The notes beneath the pieces were generated by a model that did no database searches, was not told the origin of the DNA, and saw only the letters and a list, made by a program, of their open reading frames with translations. From Protopterus annectens (lineage: Eukaryota > Chordata > Ceratodontiformes > Protopteridae), in NCBI RefSeq assembly GCF_019279795.1, contig NC_056733.1, positions 1,114,104,682-1,114,168,681 on the forward strand: a stretch of 64,000 nt of DNA. Reading direction: 5' to 3'. Both the position numbers and the translations under genes were made by a program. Positions 38,501 to 49,500 of the stretch are shown in pieces (positions within the stretch are counted from its first letter, which is position 1; each line of letters opens with the position of its first letter).

Positions 38501-40778
38501 ATCGTTGTGATTATGCTTGTATATATGAAATATATTTCATTGCATAGCATTTTGAATAGTGGTTCTTTATGACGTGTACAAATGCTAGATGTGATTTTGC
38601 TTGTATACATGAGACATGTTTCGTTGCTTAGCATTTTGAATAGCGGTTCTATATGATGTGTACAAATGCTAGATGTGATTGTGCTTGTATACATGAGACA
38701 TGTTTCATTGCATAGCATTTTGAATTGTGGTTCTTTATGACATGTACAAATGGTAGTTGTGATTGTTGTTGTATACATGGGACGTTTCACTGCATTGCAT
38801 TTTGATTAGCAGTTCTTTATGAAATGTACAAATGCTAGTTGTGATTTTGGTTGTATACATGAGACATGTTTCATTGCATAGGATATTACATAGTGGTTTT
38901 TTATGACATGTACAAATGTTAGTTGAGATTGTGTTTGTATGCGTGAGACATTTTATTGCTTAGCATTTTGAATAGTGGATCTTTATGACATGTACAAATG
39001 CTAGTTGTGATTGTGCTTGTATACATGAGACATGTTTCATTGCATAGCATTTTGAATAGCGGTTCTTTATGACATGTACAAATACTAGTTGTGATTGTGC
39101 TCGTATATATGAGACATGTTTCATTGCATAGCATTTTGAATAGCGGTTCTTTATGACATGTACAAATGCTTGTATACGAGACATGTTTCCTTGCATAGTT
39201 TTTGAATAGCAGTTCTTTATGACATGTACAAATGCTAGTTGTGATTGTGCTTGTATACATGAGACATGTTTCATTGCAAAGCATTTTGAATAGCGGTTCT
39301 TTAGGACATGTACAAATGCTGGCTGTAATTATGCTTGTATACATGAGACATGTTTCATTGCATTGTATTTTGAATAGCAGTTCCTTATGACATGTACAAA
39401 TGTTAGTTGTGATTGTGCTTGTATACATGAGACATGTTTCATTGCATAGTATTTTGAATAGCGGTTCTTTATGACAGGTACAAATGCTAGTTGTGATTCC
39501 GCTTGTATACATGAGACATGTTTCTTTGCATAGCATTTTGAATAGCGGTTCTTTTTAAATGTAAAATTGCTAGTTGTGATTGTGCTTGAATACATGAGCC
39601 ATGTTCCCTTGCATAGCATTTTGAATCGTAATTCTTTATGACATGTGCAAATGCTGGTTCTGATTGTGCTTGTATACATGAAACATTTTTCATTGCATAG
39701 CATTTTGAATAGTGCTTCATTATGACATGTACAAATGCTAGTTGTGATTGTGCTTGTACGCATGAGACATGTTTCATTGCATAGCATTTTGAATAGTGGT
39801 TCTTTGTGACATTTACAAATGCTAGATGTGATTGTGCAAGTATACATCAAACATGTTTCATTGCATTGCATTTTGAATAGTGCTTTATTATGACATGTAC
39901 AAATGCTAGCTGTGGTTTGTGCATGAATACATGAGACATGTTTCACTGCATAGCATTTTGAATAGAGGTTCTTTATGACATGTACAAATGCTAGTTGTGA
40001 TTGTGCTTGTATACATGAGACATGTTTCATTGCATAGCATTTTGAATAGCGGTTCATTATGACATGTACAAATGCTAGTTGTGATTGTGCTTGCATAGAA
40101 AAGACATGTTTCATTGCATAGCATTTTGAATAGCGGTTCTTTATGACATGTACAAATGCTATTTGTGATTGTGCTTGTATGCATGAGACATGTTTCTTCG
40201 CATAACATTTTGAATAGTGGTTCTTTGATGTACAAATGCTAGTTGTGGTTTTGCTTGTATACACGAGGCAAGTTTCATTGCATAACATTTTGAATAGTGT
40301 TTCTTTGACATGTACAAATGCTAGTTGTTATTGTGCTTGTACACACGACATGTTTCATTGCATAGCATTTTGAGTAGCAGTTCTTTATGACATGTACAAA
40401 TGCTAGTTGTTATTGCGCTTGTGTAGATGAGAAATGTTTCATTGCTTAGCATTTTGAATAGTGGTTCTATATGACATGTACAAATGCTAGTTGTGATTGT
40501 GCTTGCATGCATGTGACATATTTCATCGCATAGCATTTTGAATAGTTTTTCGTAATGACATGTACAAATGCTAGTTGTCATTGTGCTTGTATACATGAGA
40601 TATGATTCATTGCATAGAATTTTGAATAGCGGTTTTATATGACATGTACAAATGCTAGTTGTGATTTTTCTCATACACATATGACATGTTTCCTTGCTTA
40701 GCATTTTGAATAGTGGATCTATATGATATGTACAAATGCTAGTTGTGATTGTGCTTGTATACATGAGACATGTTTCAT
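35503..40778 (+). repeat. 84-bp satellite, strongly diverged segment
   Basis: Same monomer and orientation as the left array, but with many indels and private variants: TTTTTAAATGTAAA(A/G)TTGC at ~36990 and ~39550, CTTGCATAGAAAAGACATG at ~40090, GCTGTGGTTTGTGCATGAA at ~39908. The same rare variants recur in the inverted array right of the gap in mirror order, so this is one member of a higher-order repeat family. The segment ends inside a monomer at the CR1 3' end. Confidence 0.92.
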
Positions 40779-40788
40779 AGTTTCATAG
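40773..40788 (-). repeat. 8-bp terminal repeat at the CR1 3' end
   Basis: TTTCATAG occurs twice in tandem, the first copy overlapping the satellite's own TTTCAT. CR1 elements end in short 8-bp repeats instead of poly(A). Here the repeat matches the target, so the exact boundary cannot be fixed within a few bases. Confidence 0.7.
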
Positions 40789-40946
40789 TTTAGTACTAGG
40801 CTATCTGCCCTGGGGCATTTGTAAGCCTAGCCATAGTGATGTGGCTCTCGCCACCCCATAAAATGGTACAAAATGCACAGAATAGATTTAGACTACTGTG
40901 CCTCTGTCTAGTAGTGACACAGTGAAGGTCCCCTTATATAATAGAA

Positions 40947-43728
40947 TTAGTTTACTCTGCCCCTGTCTAGTAGTGACACAGATGTGAACCCTGGGGTAAA
41001 CTTACGATCTCCCATCCACTCATCAAGATTTCTCTTGAAGAGAGTCAGTGAGGGGCTCTGCCTAAAATGAACTGGGATCTTGTTTCAGAGCATGGGAAGC
41101 CTCTGGGTTATGAATCTATCCCTCCAGCATGTCCTATTCATACTTGTGCTGAGGTTTAAGTCTTTAGCTCTCGTGGTTCTGATGGATTTGGATTTGTTGA
41201 GGTGGAGCATGTCCATCTGTTCCTAATTGGACATGGCCTTGTACGTCAGGCAGAGATCACCTCTGAGCAGACGGTATGCTACTGAATAGAGCTGGAGTTT
41301 CTTTAGTCTGGCAGAATAAGACATATGTTGGAGACCCTTGATCCTCTTGGTGAGGTACTTTTGTGGTCTCTCCAACTGTTGCAAATGCCATGTGAGGTAC
41401 ATACCAAATGGGGCATTGTACTCAATCATGGGTCTGATGAGGGAGGAGTATAGGGGTACAATGACATCCTTGGATCTGGATGTGAATCCCTTCATGATAA
41501 GGTGTGCAAGGTAGAATGTTTTTCTAACCACCTTGGCAACGTGGGTGTCAAATGAGAGGTCGCTGTTGACTTGGGTCCCTAGGTCTCTGATTACTTTTTC
41601 CGTACTCAGTGGGTTGCTGTCTATGTGATAATTTGTGGGTACTTTGTTTTTCCCAAAGGGGATGACTATACATTTTTTGGCATTTAGTTTAAGGCCATGA
41701 CTCCGGCACCAGTTGTCCATTTCTGTGAGGCCTTGTTGTAGGATGTATGTGTCCGCTGGTGTATTGACTATGGCACCTAGTTTGCAGTCATCTGCGAACT
41801 TTGTCAGCTACAACCCTCCCATGTTTGCTTTAACATCTGAGAAATAAATGCCGAACAAGAGGAGTCCCAGGACAGATCCCTGTGGGACACCACTTGTGAC
41901 TTGCTTTGAGTCTGACATTGCTCCAGTGATTTTAACTTTATGGGTTCTGTCCTTTAGCCAGTTTGCAAACCATCTAGTGACATAAGGGTTTACATTTAAG
42001 CTGTTGAGCTTATCTATGATGCCTGAGTGGGGTATTGTGTCGAAGGCCTTAGCCAAGTCCAGGTAGGCTGTATGGACTGCTTTGCCCTCATCAATGACTC
42101 TAGTGACTGTTTCAAAAAAGTCAACCATATTCAATTTACAAAGCCGAACTGGGTGGGGTCAAGTGTCTGTAGGTCCTCAATATCTCTGTTTATGAGTTCC
42201 ATAATGATTCTTTCCATAGCTTTTCAGACCAGGCTGGTTAAGCTTATGGGGCGGTAGTTCCCAGTGTCTGTAGAGGTACCCCCTTTGTGGAGTGGGACCA
42301 CTGTTGCTGTACGCCAGTGTTCAAGTACATATCCTGTAGTAAGGCTAAGGTTAAATAGCATTTTTATGTGTGGGTTTAGCTCCTCTTGGAGTTCACGTAG
42401 CACGCAACCCGGGATACTGTCAGGTCCCATTGATGCTGTGTTTTTAGCTTTGCTGAGGGCGGCTCTCACCTGGACATCTGAGATGACAGGGAGATTACAT
42501 TCAGCTGGGATATGTATTTCTTCTTTTGGGAGTGAGGGAGGGGAGAAATTTGCACTGAACCTGTCAGCCAGAATGTTGGCAATATCTGTGGGTTCAGTGT
42601 ATTTTTTGTTGTTGTGAACTAACTCTGAGCATATCTGAGGGTTTCCGCACAAGTTTCTAACATAGCTGAAGAAGGCTTTGTGGTTATCTTTAGTGTCCTT
42701 AGCGATTTTTCTCTCAAAGTTGGCCTTGGGTGTCTTTATGAGAGAGCGTAGTTTTCTGCTAGTGTTGATCAGAGATGTCTTCCCTTTATGGGATTTTGCT
42801 CTGTCATGCAGTAGCTTCCTTCTTTTGTTATACAATTTGTTAATGGCTGAGGTCCACCAGACAGGATGCTTACCTTTGGTGGAGAGGGACTTGGATTTAT
42901 TTGGGATTGCATGATCCATGCATTCTTGGAGATGTCCATAGAAAGCATTTGTGAAGGATTCAGCATTGTGGGATATGGTATCCACTGGCCCAGTGAGCTT
43001 AAAGGATACCATCTCAGTCTTAAGAAGAGTGAAGTCTGCTTTTGAGAAGTTTTTCACTGTGGTCTTTTGTGCTGGGGGTGGAGGTGGGATATGTATATCC
43101 AGGGTGATTAGTTTGTGGTCAGATCTCACTAGTGAGGGGTATACCTCTGGTGTGGAGCATTTTGTCCCCATTTTTTGATGATCAGGTCTAGTATATTATC
43201 CCCCCTAGTGGGAGAGGTGACTAGTTGTTCCAGTGCATTTGAATTTATGAATTCCAGGAACCTTTGGGCTAGGGTGTTAGGGCTAGAATAATGTACCCAA
43301 TCTATGTTAGGGTAGTTGAAGTCTCCCAGTATGATGGTATTTTGTGATACATTCATATCCCCCAATGTCTTCAGGAAGGCTGAGTGGGGTTCCAGAGATT
43401 GGGAGGGTGGTCTGTAACATGCAACCAGTTGTATAGCAGTTTTGCCTATGGTTAGTTGCACCTGTATGGTCTCCGATGCTTCATGTGTTGCTACTAACCT
43501 AGAGGTGTGGGTGTCCTTGATGAATATGGATACTCCCCCTCCCTTTGTGGTTTGGCCTGGGTTTTGGGGCCGAAAAGCATGATACGAGGTATAGCCGGGT
43601 AGCACTGGGGTGCTCTCAGGAGCCTTGAACCAGGTTTCAGTTACTGCACAGATGTCGATGTTCTCCATACTGAGGAGTGCATCGAGTGCCTGCATCTTGA
43701 GATTTAGACTTCTGGCATTGAGCAGCAT
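40947..43728 (-). pseudogene. CR1-like ORF2: endonuclease and reverse transcriptase, broken
   Basis: From the ATG at 43728: NARSL, TETWF (residues 30-34), KGGGVSIFIK (62-71), CYRPPSQ, and GDFNYPNIDW (135-144) of an APE endonuclease. The final SDHK motif follows after a one-base loss in an A6 run at 43170-43175. Then come the linker, GPDSIPGCVLRE, VVPLHKGG and NYRPISLTSLV. A TGA at 42224-42226 interrupts this. A small deletion with frame change near 42134-42146 removes residues after QFGFV. AYLDLAKAFDT, GVPQGSVLG, a TAG at 41808-41810, and catalytic FADD (41787-41798) follow. The C-terminus has a TAG at 41223-41225 and a TGA at 41085-41087 (Trp to stop), ending at TAA 40947-40949. The endonuclease frame stays open upstream through the ORF1 stop, so ORF1 and ORF2 overlap in frame space. 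The element cannot encode active RT as assembled. Confidence 0.88.
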
Positions 43729-43757
43729 TACCCTTAGTATTTTTCCATTTTTGTTTT

Positions 43758-44732
43758 CTAAGGAGGTGGGTTTGTCTTTTGAGCCTTGCCTAAAAAAGGC
43801 ACTATGGGGGTGGCAAGAGCCTTAGCCAATATCCGGAAGCCCAGTGGTGACAGGTGCAAGCCGTCCCTTGCAAAGCAGCGTGGATTGTCCAACATGTCAT
43901 CCCAGGCAGACAGACATTGGATCCCCTTAGAATGACACCAGTACTTGAGCCAATTATTAAAGCTGATCATCTTGTCTTTGTATTGTGGCATCATTCTTGG
44001 TGAGGGCAAGATGCTGCTCAGGGTCAGGGTCATACCAGCCTGGGCTACATAATCAGAGAGCTCCTCTATGTCTCTTTTCATATAGTCCAGGGAGGTACGT
44101 CTCAGGTCATTCACACCAGCATGGACAATGACGGAGTCATATTTGTACTTGTTTTGGAGTGACTTGACTGCGTGTGTTATGTGGCGGATCCTAGCTCCCG
44201 ATAGGCAGCTCGCAGTCACCCTCTCCTTGTTCAGCCTGGTAAGCGGGACATCAGTGTGTCTGACTATAGAGTCACCTATTACTAGTGTATCAGGCATGGT
44301 GTTTGGCCTTAAGGGTTGTGATTGATTGACACACTGATTTATTGAAGTATGTGTTGCATGTGTTTTGTTTTGAGGTGGTGGATTTTTGGATGTCTGCTTT
44401 GGGAGCCTCTGTTGTTTTGGTAAGTTATTTATTAGAGCCTCCGAGTATGTCTTTGTGTTTTTATGTGTTTGGTTTGCAGTTGTGGTAGGTTTATGTGGGA
44501 CTGGGTTTGTTGTGTGTGTGGTTACCATCTCCTCCTGTCTGGTTATGCCAGCCATGAGTTGAGAGAGTTCAGCCTCCAGTTTGGCTATATAGTTACATCT
44601 CTCACATATATTAGTGTTTGTTGGGAGGAGGAGAGGGTTGTCTGTGTACATGAGACAATTGTAGCATTGTCTCAAGATACCCAGATTAACCAGCTGAACT
44701 GGAGAGGACACCAGTAATCTACCACTCGACAT
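43758..44732 (-). CDS. CR1-like ORF1 protein with SGNH-type esterase domain
   Basis: An intact 324-codon frame from ATG 44732 to TAG 43758. Residues 23-26 (CYNC) and 43-46 (CERC) form a two-pair cysteine zinc-binding module. It is followed by a short amphipathic stretch (KLEAELSQLMAG, 51-62) that may be a coiled coil, and a Thr/Asn/Lys-rich linker (~70-140). The C-terminal half has the esterase blocks GDS (153-155), GVND (206-209) and DGLHL (290-294), giving the Ser, Asn and Asp/His positions of an SGNH hydrolase. ORF1 esterase domains are known in CR1 and L2 elements, where the protein binds nucleic acid and may act on lipids or esters; substrate is unknown. ORF1 is unbroken while ORF2 next to it is full of stops, which may mean young decay or chance. 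It is unlikely to be expressed as a host gene. Confidence 0.85.
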   Translation of the reverse strand: MSSGRLLVSSPVQLVNLGILRQCYNCLMYTDNPLLLPTNTNICERCNYIAKLEAELSQLMAGITRQEEMVTTHTTNPVPHKPTTTANQTHKNTKTYSEALINNLPKQQRLPKQTSKNPPPQNKTHATHTSINQCVNQSQPLRPNTMPDTLVIGDSIVRHTDVPLTRLNKERVTASCLSGARIRHITHAVKSLQNKYKYDSVIVHAGVNDLRRTSLDYMKRDIEELSDYVAQAGMTLTLSSILPSPRMMPQYKDKMISFNNWLKYWCHSKGIQCLSAWDDMLDNPRCFARDGLHLSPLGFRILAKALATPIVPFLGKAQKTNPPP

Positions 44733-45013
44733 GCTAGAACAGTATAAGGGAGTGCTGTGCCTTTAAGGGAAGTGGATATTCACAGGAGTGGTAGGTGGAT
44801 GTAGTGCTTACTTAGTATGAGAGTGCTTACTTAGTAGAGAAATTTTGAGAACAAGTGCTAGGCTTATAATATAGCGAGTAGTCTGATTATACTAAGAGTA
44901 GAGCTTCCTTAAGGGAAAATTTGAAGAGCAGACTTGGCGGAGCCAGAAGAAATTTAACCTTGTTTAACTGGCGCTGCGCTATGCGCACAACCGCGCAAAG
45001 CCATGCAAATGCA

Positions 45014-46000
45014 GATTTTAAACAGGGAACTTCAAAAGAGCTAGAAATGCTCCAAAACAACCAATTACTACAGCTCTTGTGCTGAGGTCACTTCCTACAG
45101 GGTCAGGTAGGCTGCTCAAGGCTCCCCACTCCCACTGGTGAGCAAATAAACTTCCTTCTATCCAAGTAAGGTAATGGACAACACAGGAACTACACCACAG
45201 CCCAGAATACAGCAAAGCCTGTAAACTGGTCTAAACTAGTCGAGGAGAGGCAGGAAAACAAGGATTATTTTTTTTGTTTTTTTTTTGTTTTTAGATAGTA
45301 ACACCCAGAAAATGCAGAAACAGTAATAAATCAGTTACACAGGCTAGCACACTTTAGTGGGCAGCCTCAACAGTTAAATTAAACAAACAAACAAACTTTC
45401 GATCAAATTCGACTAAAATGTAACTTTAAGTGCAGATATTAAATAATGCAGCAAACAGCTATAAAAACAGTTTAAGCTTGTTTATGGTAAGCTAGAGAAG
45501 GTATTTAAAGTAAAAAAACAGCAAAGATACTTAAATCCAGAAAGTAGTCGCTTTTCTGAGTTCTCTGTAGCTAGGACCACTCTGCAGGACCATGAGGAGC
45601 TTGTCTGAGTAGTATAGCCAGAAAAAAATGCCCAGAGGCGGATTTTAAACAGGGCACTTCAAAAGAGCTAGAAATGGTCCAAAACAAACAATTACTACAG
45701 CTCTTGTGCTGAGGTCACTTCCTACAGGGACAGGTAGGCTGCTCAAGGCTCCCCATTCCCACTGGTGAGCAAAGAAACTTCCTTCTATCCAAGTAAGATA
45801 ATGGACAACACAGGAACTACCCCACAGCCCAGAATACAGCAAAGCCTGTAAACTGGTCTAAACTAGTCGAGGAGAGGTGGGAAAACAAGGATTATTTTTT
45901 TGCTTTTTTTTTTGTTTTTAGATAGAAACACACAGAAAATGCAGAAACAGTAATACATCAGCTACACAGGCTAGCACACTTTAGTGGGCAGCCTCAACAG
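45014..46000 (-). repeat. 627-bp tandem repeat in CR1 5' leader, cut by the gap
   Basis: GATTTTAAACAGGG starts units at 45014 and 45641 (offset 627). Both contain the same ~230-bp CTAGAAATG to CTAGTCGAGGAGAGG block, T/G-rich runs, and GGCTAGCACACTTTAGTGGG. The second copy stops at the gap. Both copies hold a 65-codon open frame (45018-45215 and 45645-45842), but most of the differences between them change amino acids, so it is not under protein selection. The array may be longer than assembled; it is the likely cause of the assembly break. A promoter role as 5' tandem units is possible. Confidence 0.8.
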
Positions 46001-46500
46001 NNNNNNNNNNNNNNNNNNNNNNNNNNNNNNNNNNNNNNNNNNNNNNNNNNNNNNNNNNNNNNNNNNNNNNNNNNNNNNNNNNNNNNNNNNNNNNNNNNNN
46101 NNNNNNNNNNNNNNNNNNNNNNNNNNNNNNNNNNNNNNNNNNNNNNNNNNNNNNNNNNNNNNNNNNNNNNNNNNNNNNNNNNNNNNNNNNNNNNNNNNNN
46201 NNNNNNNNNNNNNNNNNNNNNNNNNNNNNNNNNNNNNNNNNNNNNNNNNNNNNNNNNNNNNNNNNNNNNNNNNNNNNNNNNNNNNNNNNNNNNNNNNNNN
46301 NNNNNNNNNNNNNNNNNNNNNNNNNNNNNNNNNNNNNNNNNNNNNNNNNNNNNNNNNNNNNNNNNNNNNNNNNNNNNNNNNNNNNNNNNNNNNNNNNNNN
46401 NNNNNNNNNNNNNNNNNNNNNNNNNNNNNNNNNNNNNNNNNNNNNNNNNNNNNNNNNNNNNNNNNNNNNNNNNNNNNNNNNNNNNNNNNNNNNNNNNNNN
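46001..46500. other. Assembly gap of exactly 500 N
   Basis: Unknown bases only. The left edge is inside a 627-bp tandem repeat and the right edge is inside a satellite monomer of opposite orientation. The round length suggests a placeholder, so the true distance and the orientation of the join are not established by the sequence. Confidence 0.99.
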
Positions 46501-49500
46501 TGCTATGCAATGAAACATGTCTCATGTATACAACCGCAATCACAACTAGAATTTGTACATATCATAAAGAACCACTACTCAAAATGCTATGAAATGAAAC
46601 ATGTCTCATGTATACAAGCACAATAACAACTAGCATTTGTACAGGTCATAAAGAACCGCTATTCAAAATGCTATGCAATGAAACATGTCTCATGTACACA
46701 AGTACAACCACAAATAGCATTTGTACATCAAAGAACCACTATTCAAAATGCTATGCAATGAAACATGCCTCATGTATTCAAGCACAATCACAACTAGCAT
46801 TTGTACATGTCATAAACAACCGCTATTCAAAATGCTATGCAATGAAACATCTCATGTATTCAAGCACAAACCACAACTAGCATTTCTACATGTCAAAATG
46901 AAGCACTATTCAAAATGCTATGCAATGAAACATGTATCATGCATACAAGCACAATCACAACTAGCATTTGTAGATGTCATAAAGAACCACTATTCAAAAT
47001 GCTATGCAATGAAACATGTCTCATAAATAAAAGCACAATCTCAACTAGCATTTTTATATGTCATAAAGAACCACTAATCAAAATCCTATGCAATGAAACA
47101 TGTCTCATGTATACAACCACAACCACAACTAGCATTTGTACATGTCATAAAGATCCACTATTCAAAATACTATGCAATGAAACATGTCTCATGTATACAA
47201 GCACAATCACAACTAGCATTTGTACATGTCATATAGATCCACTATTCAAAATGCTAAGCAAGGAAACGTCTCATGTATATGAGAAAAATCACAACTAGCA
47301 TTTGTACGTCATATAAAACCGCTATTCAAAATTCTATGCAATGAATCATATCTCATGTATACAAGCACAATCACAACTAGCATTTGTACATGTCATAACG
47401 AAGCACTATTCAAAATGCTATGCGATGAAATATGTCACATGCATGCAAGCACAATCACAACTAGCATTTGTACATGTCATATAGAACCACTATTCAAAAT
47501 CCTATTCAAAGAAACATGTCTCATGTATACAACCACAATCACAACTAGCATTTGTACATGTCATATAGAACCACTATTCAAAATGCTAAGCAATGAAACA
47601 GGTCTTAAGTATACAAGCACAATCACATCTAGCATTTGTACATGTCATAAAGAACCGCTATTCAAAATGCTATGGAATGAAACATTTCTCATCTATACAA
47701 GCGCAATCACAACTAGCATTTGTACATGTCATAAAGAACCGCTACTCAAAATGCTATGCAATGAAACATGTCGTGTGTACAGGCACAATAACAACTAGCA
47801 TTTGTACATGTCAAAGAAACACTATTCAAAATGTTACGCAATGAAACTTGCCTCGTGTATACAAGCAAAACCACAACTAGCATTTGTACATCAAAGAACC
47901 ACTATTCAAAATGTTATGCAAAGAAACATGTCTCATGCATACAAGCACAATCACAAATAGCATTTGTGCATGTCATAAAGTACCGCTATTCAAAATGCTA
48001 CGCAATGAAACATGTCTTTTCTATGCAAGCACAATCACAACTAGCATTTGTACATGTCATAATGAACCGCTATTCAAAATGCTATGCAATGAAACATGTC
48101 TCATGTATACAAGCACAATCACAACTAGCATTTGTACATGTCATAAAGAACCTCTATTCAAAATGCTATGCAGTGAAACATGTCTCATGTATTCATGCAC
48201 AAACCACAGCTAGCATTTGTACATGTCATAATGAAGCACTATTCAAAATGCAATGCAATGAAACATGTCTCATGTATACTTGCACAATCACATCTAGCAT
48301 TTGTACATGTTACAAAGAACCACAATTCAAAATGCTATGCAATGAAACATGTCTTATGCGTACAAGCACAATCACAACTAGCATTTGTACATGTCATAAT
48401 GAAGCACTATTCAACATGCTATGCAATGAAAAATGTCTCATGTATACAAGCACAATCAGAACCAATATTTGCACATGTCATAAAGAATCACTATTCAAAA
48501 TGCTATGAAAGGAACATGGCTCATGTATTTAAGCACAATCACAACTAGCAATTTTACATTCAAAAAGAACCGCTATTCAAAATGCTATGCAAAGAAACAT
48601 GTCTCATGTATACAAGCGGAATAACAACTAGCATTTGTAACTGTCATAAAGAACACTATTCAAAATACTATGCAATAAAACATGTCTCATGTATACAAGC
48701 ACAATCACAACTAGCATCTGTACATGTCATAAAGAAATCCTATTCAAAATACTATGCAATGAAACATGTCTCATGTATACAAGCACAATCACAACTAGAA
48801 TTTGTACATGTCATAAAGAACTGCTATTCAAAATGCTATGCAATGAAACATAACTCATGTATATAAGCACAATCACAACTAGCATTTGTACATGTCATAA
48901 AGAACCGCTATTCAAAATGCTATACAATGAAGCATATCTCATGTATACAAGCACAATCACAACTAGCATTTCTACATGTCATAAAGATCCATTATTCAAA
49001 ATGCTATGCAGTAAAACATGTCTCATGTATACAACCAAAATCACAACTAGCATTTGTACATTTCATAAAGAACTGCTAATCAAAATACAATGCAATGAAA
49101 TGTCCAATGTATACAACAACAACCACAACTACCATGTGTACATGTCATAAAGAACCAGAATTCAAAATGCTATGCAATGAAACATGTCTCATGTATACAA
49201 CCGCAATCACAACTAGCATTTGTACATGTCATAAAAAAAGCTATTCAAAATGCTATGCAACGAAACATGTCTCATGTATACAAGCAAAATCACATCTAGC
49301 ATTTGTACATGTCATATAGAACCGCTATTCAAAATGCTATGCAATGAAGCATGTCTCATGTATACAAGCATAATCACAGCAAGCATTTGTACATGTCATA
49401 TAGAACCGCTATTCAAAATGCTATGCAATGAAACATGTCTCATGTGTACAAGCACAATCACATCTAGCATTTGTACATGACATAAAGAACCACTATTCAA

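Larger units (their letters stand above)
40779..46000 (-). mobile_element. CR1-like LINE, inactive, 5' end lost in the gap
   Basis: At least 5.2 kb on the minus strand. The order 5' to 3' is: 627-bp tandem repeats (46000 to 45014), ~280 bp of other leader, ORF1 with zinc-binding cysteines and an esterase domain, ORF2 with endonuclease and reverse transcriptase, a short 3'UTR, and 8-bp terminal repeats. ORF1 esterase plus 8-bp 3' repeats points to the CR1 clade. ORF1 is intact while ORF2 has several stops and frame breaks. The satellite monomer it entered corresponds to an unbroken monomer near 47180 in the inverted array. The 3'UTR also has CTGTCTAGTAGTGACACA twice (near 40906 and 40964). Confidence 0.85.

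Noticed and set aside
45018..45842. Duplicated 65-codon gene in the CR1 leader
   Set aside because: Of about eight base differences between the copies six change amino acids; no sign of protein selection.
45971..46592. Long open frames across the gap
   Set aside because: They consist of unknown bases.
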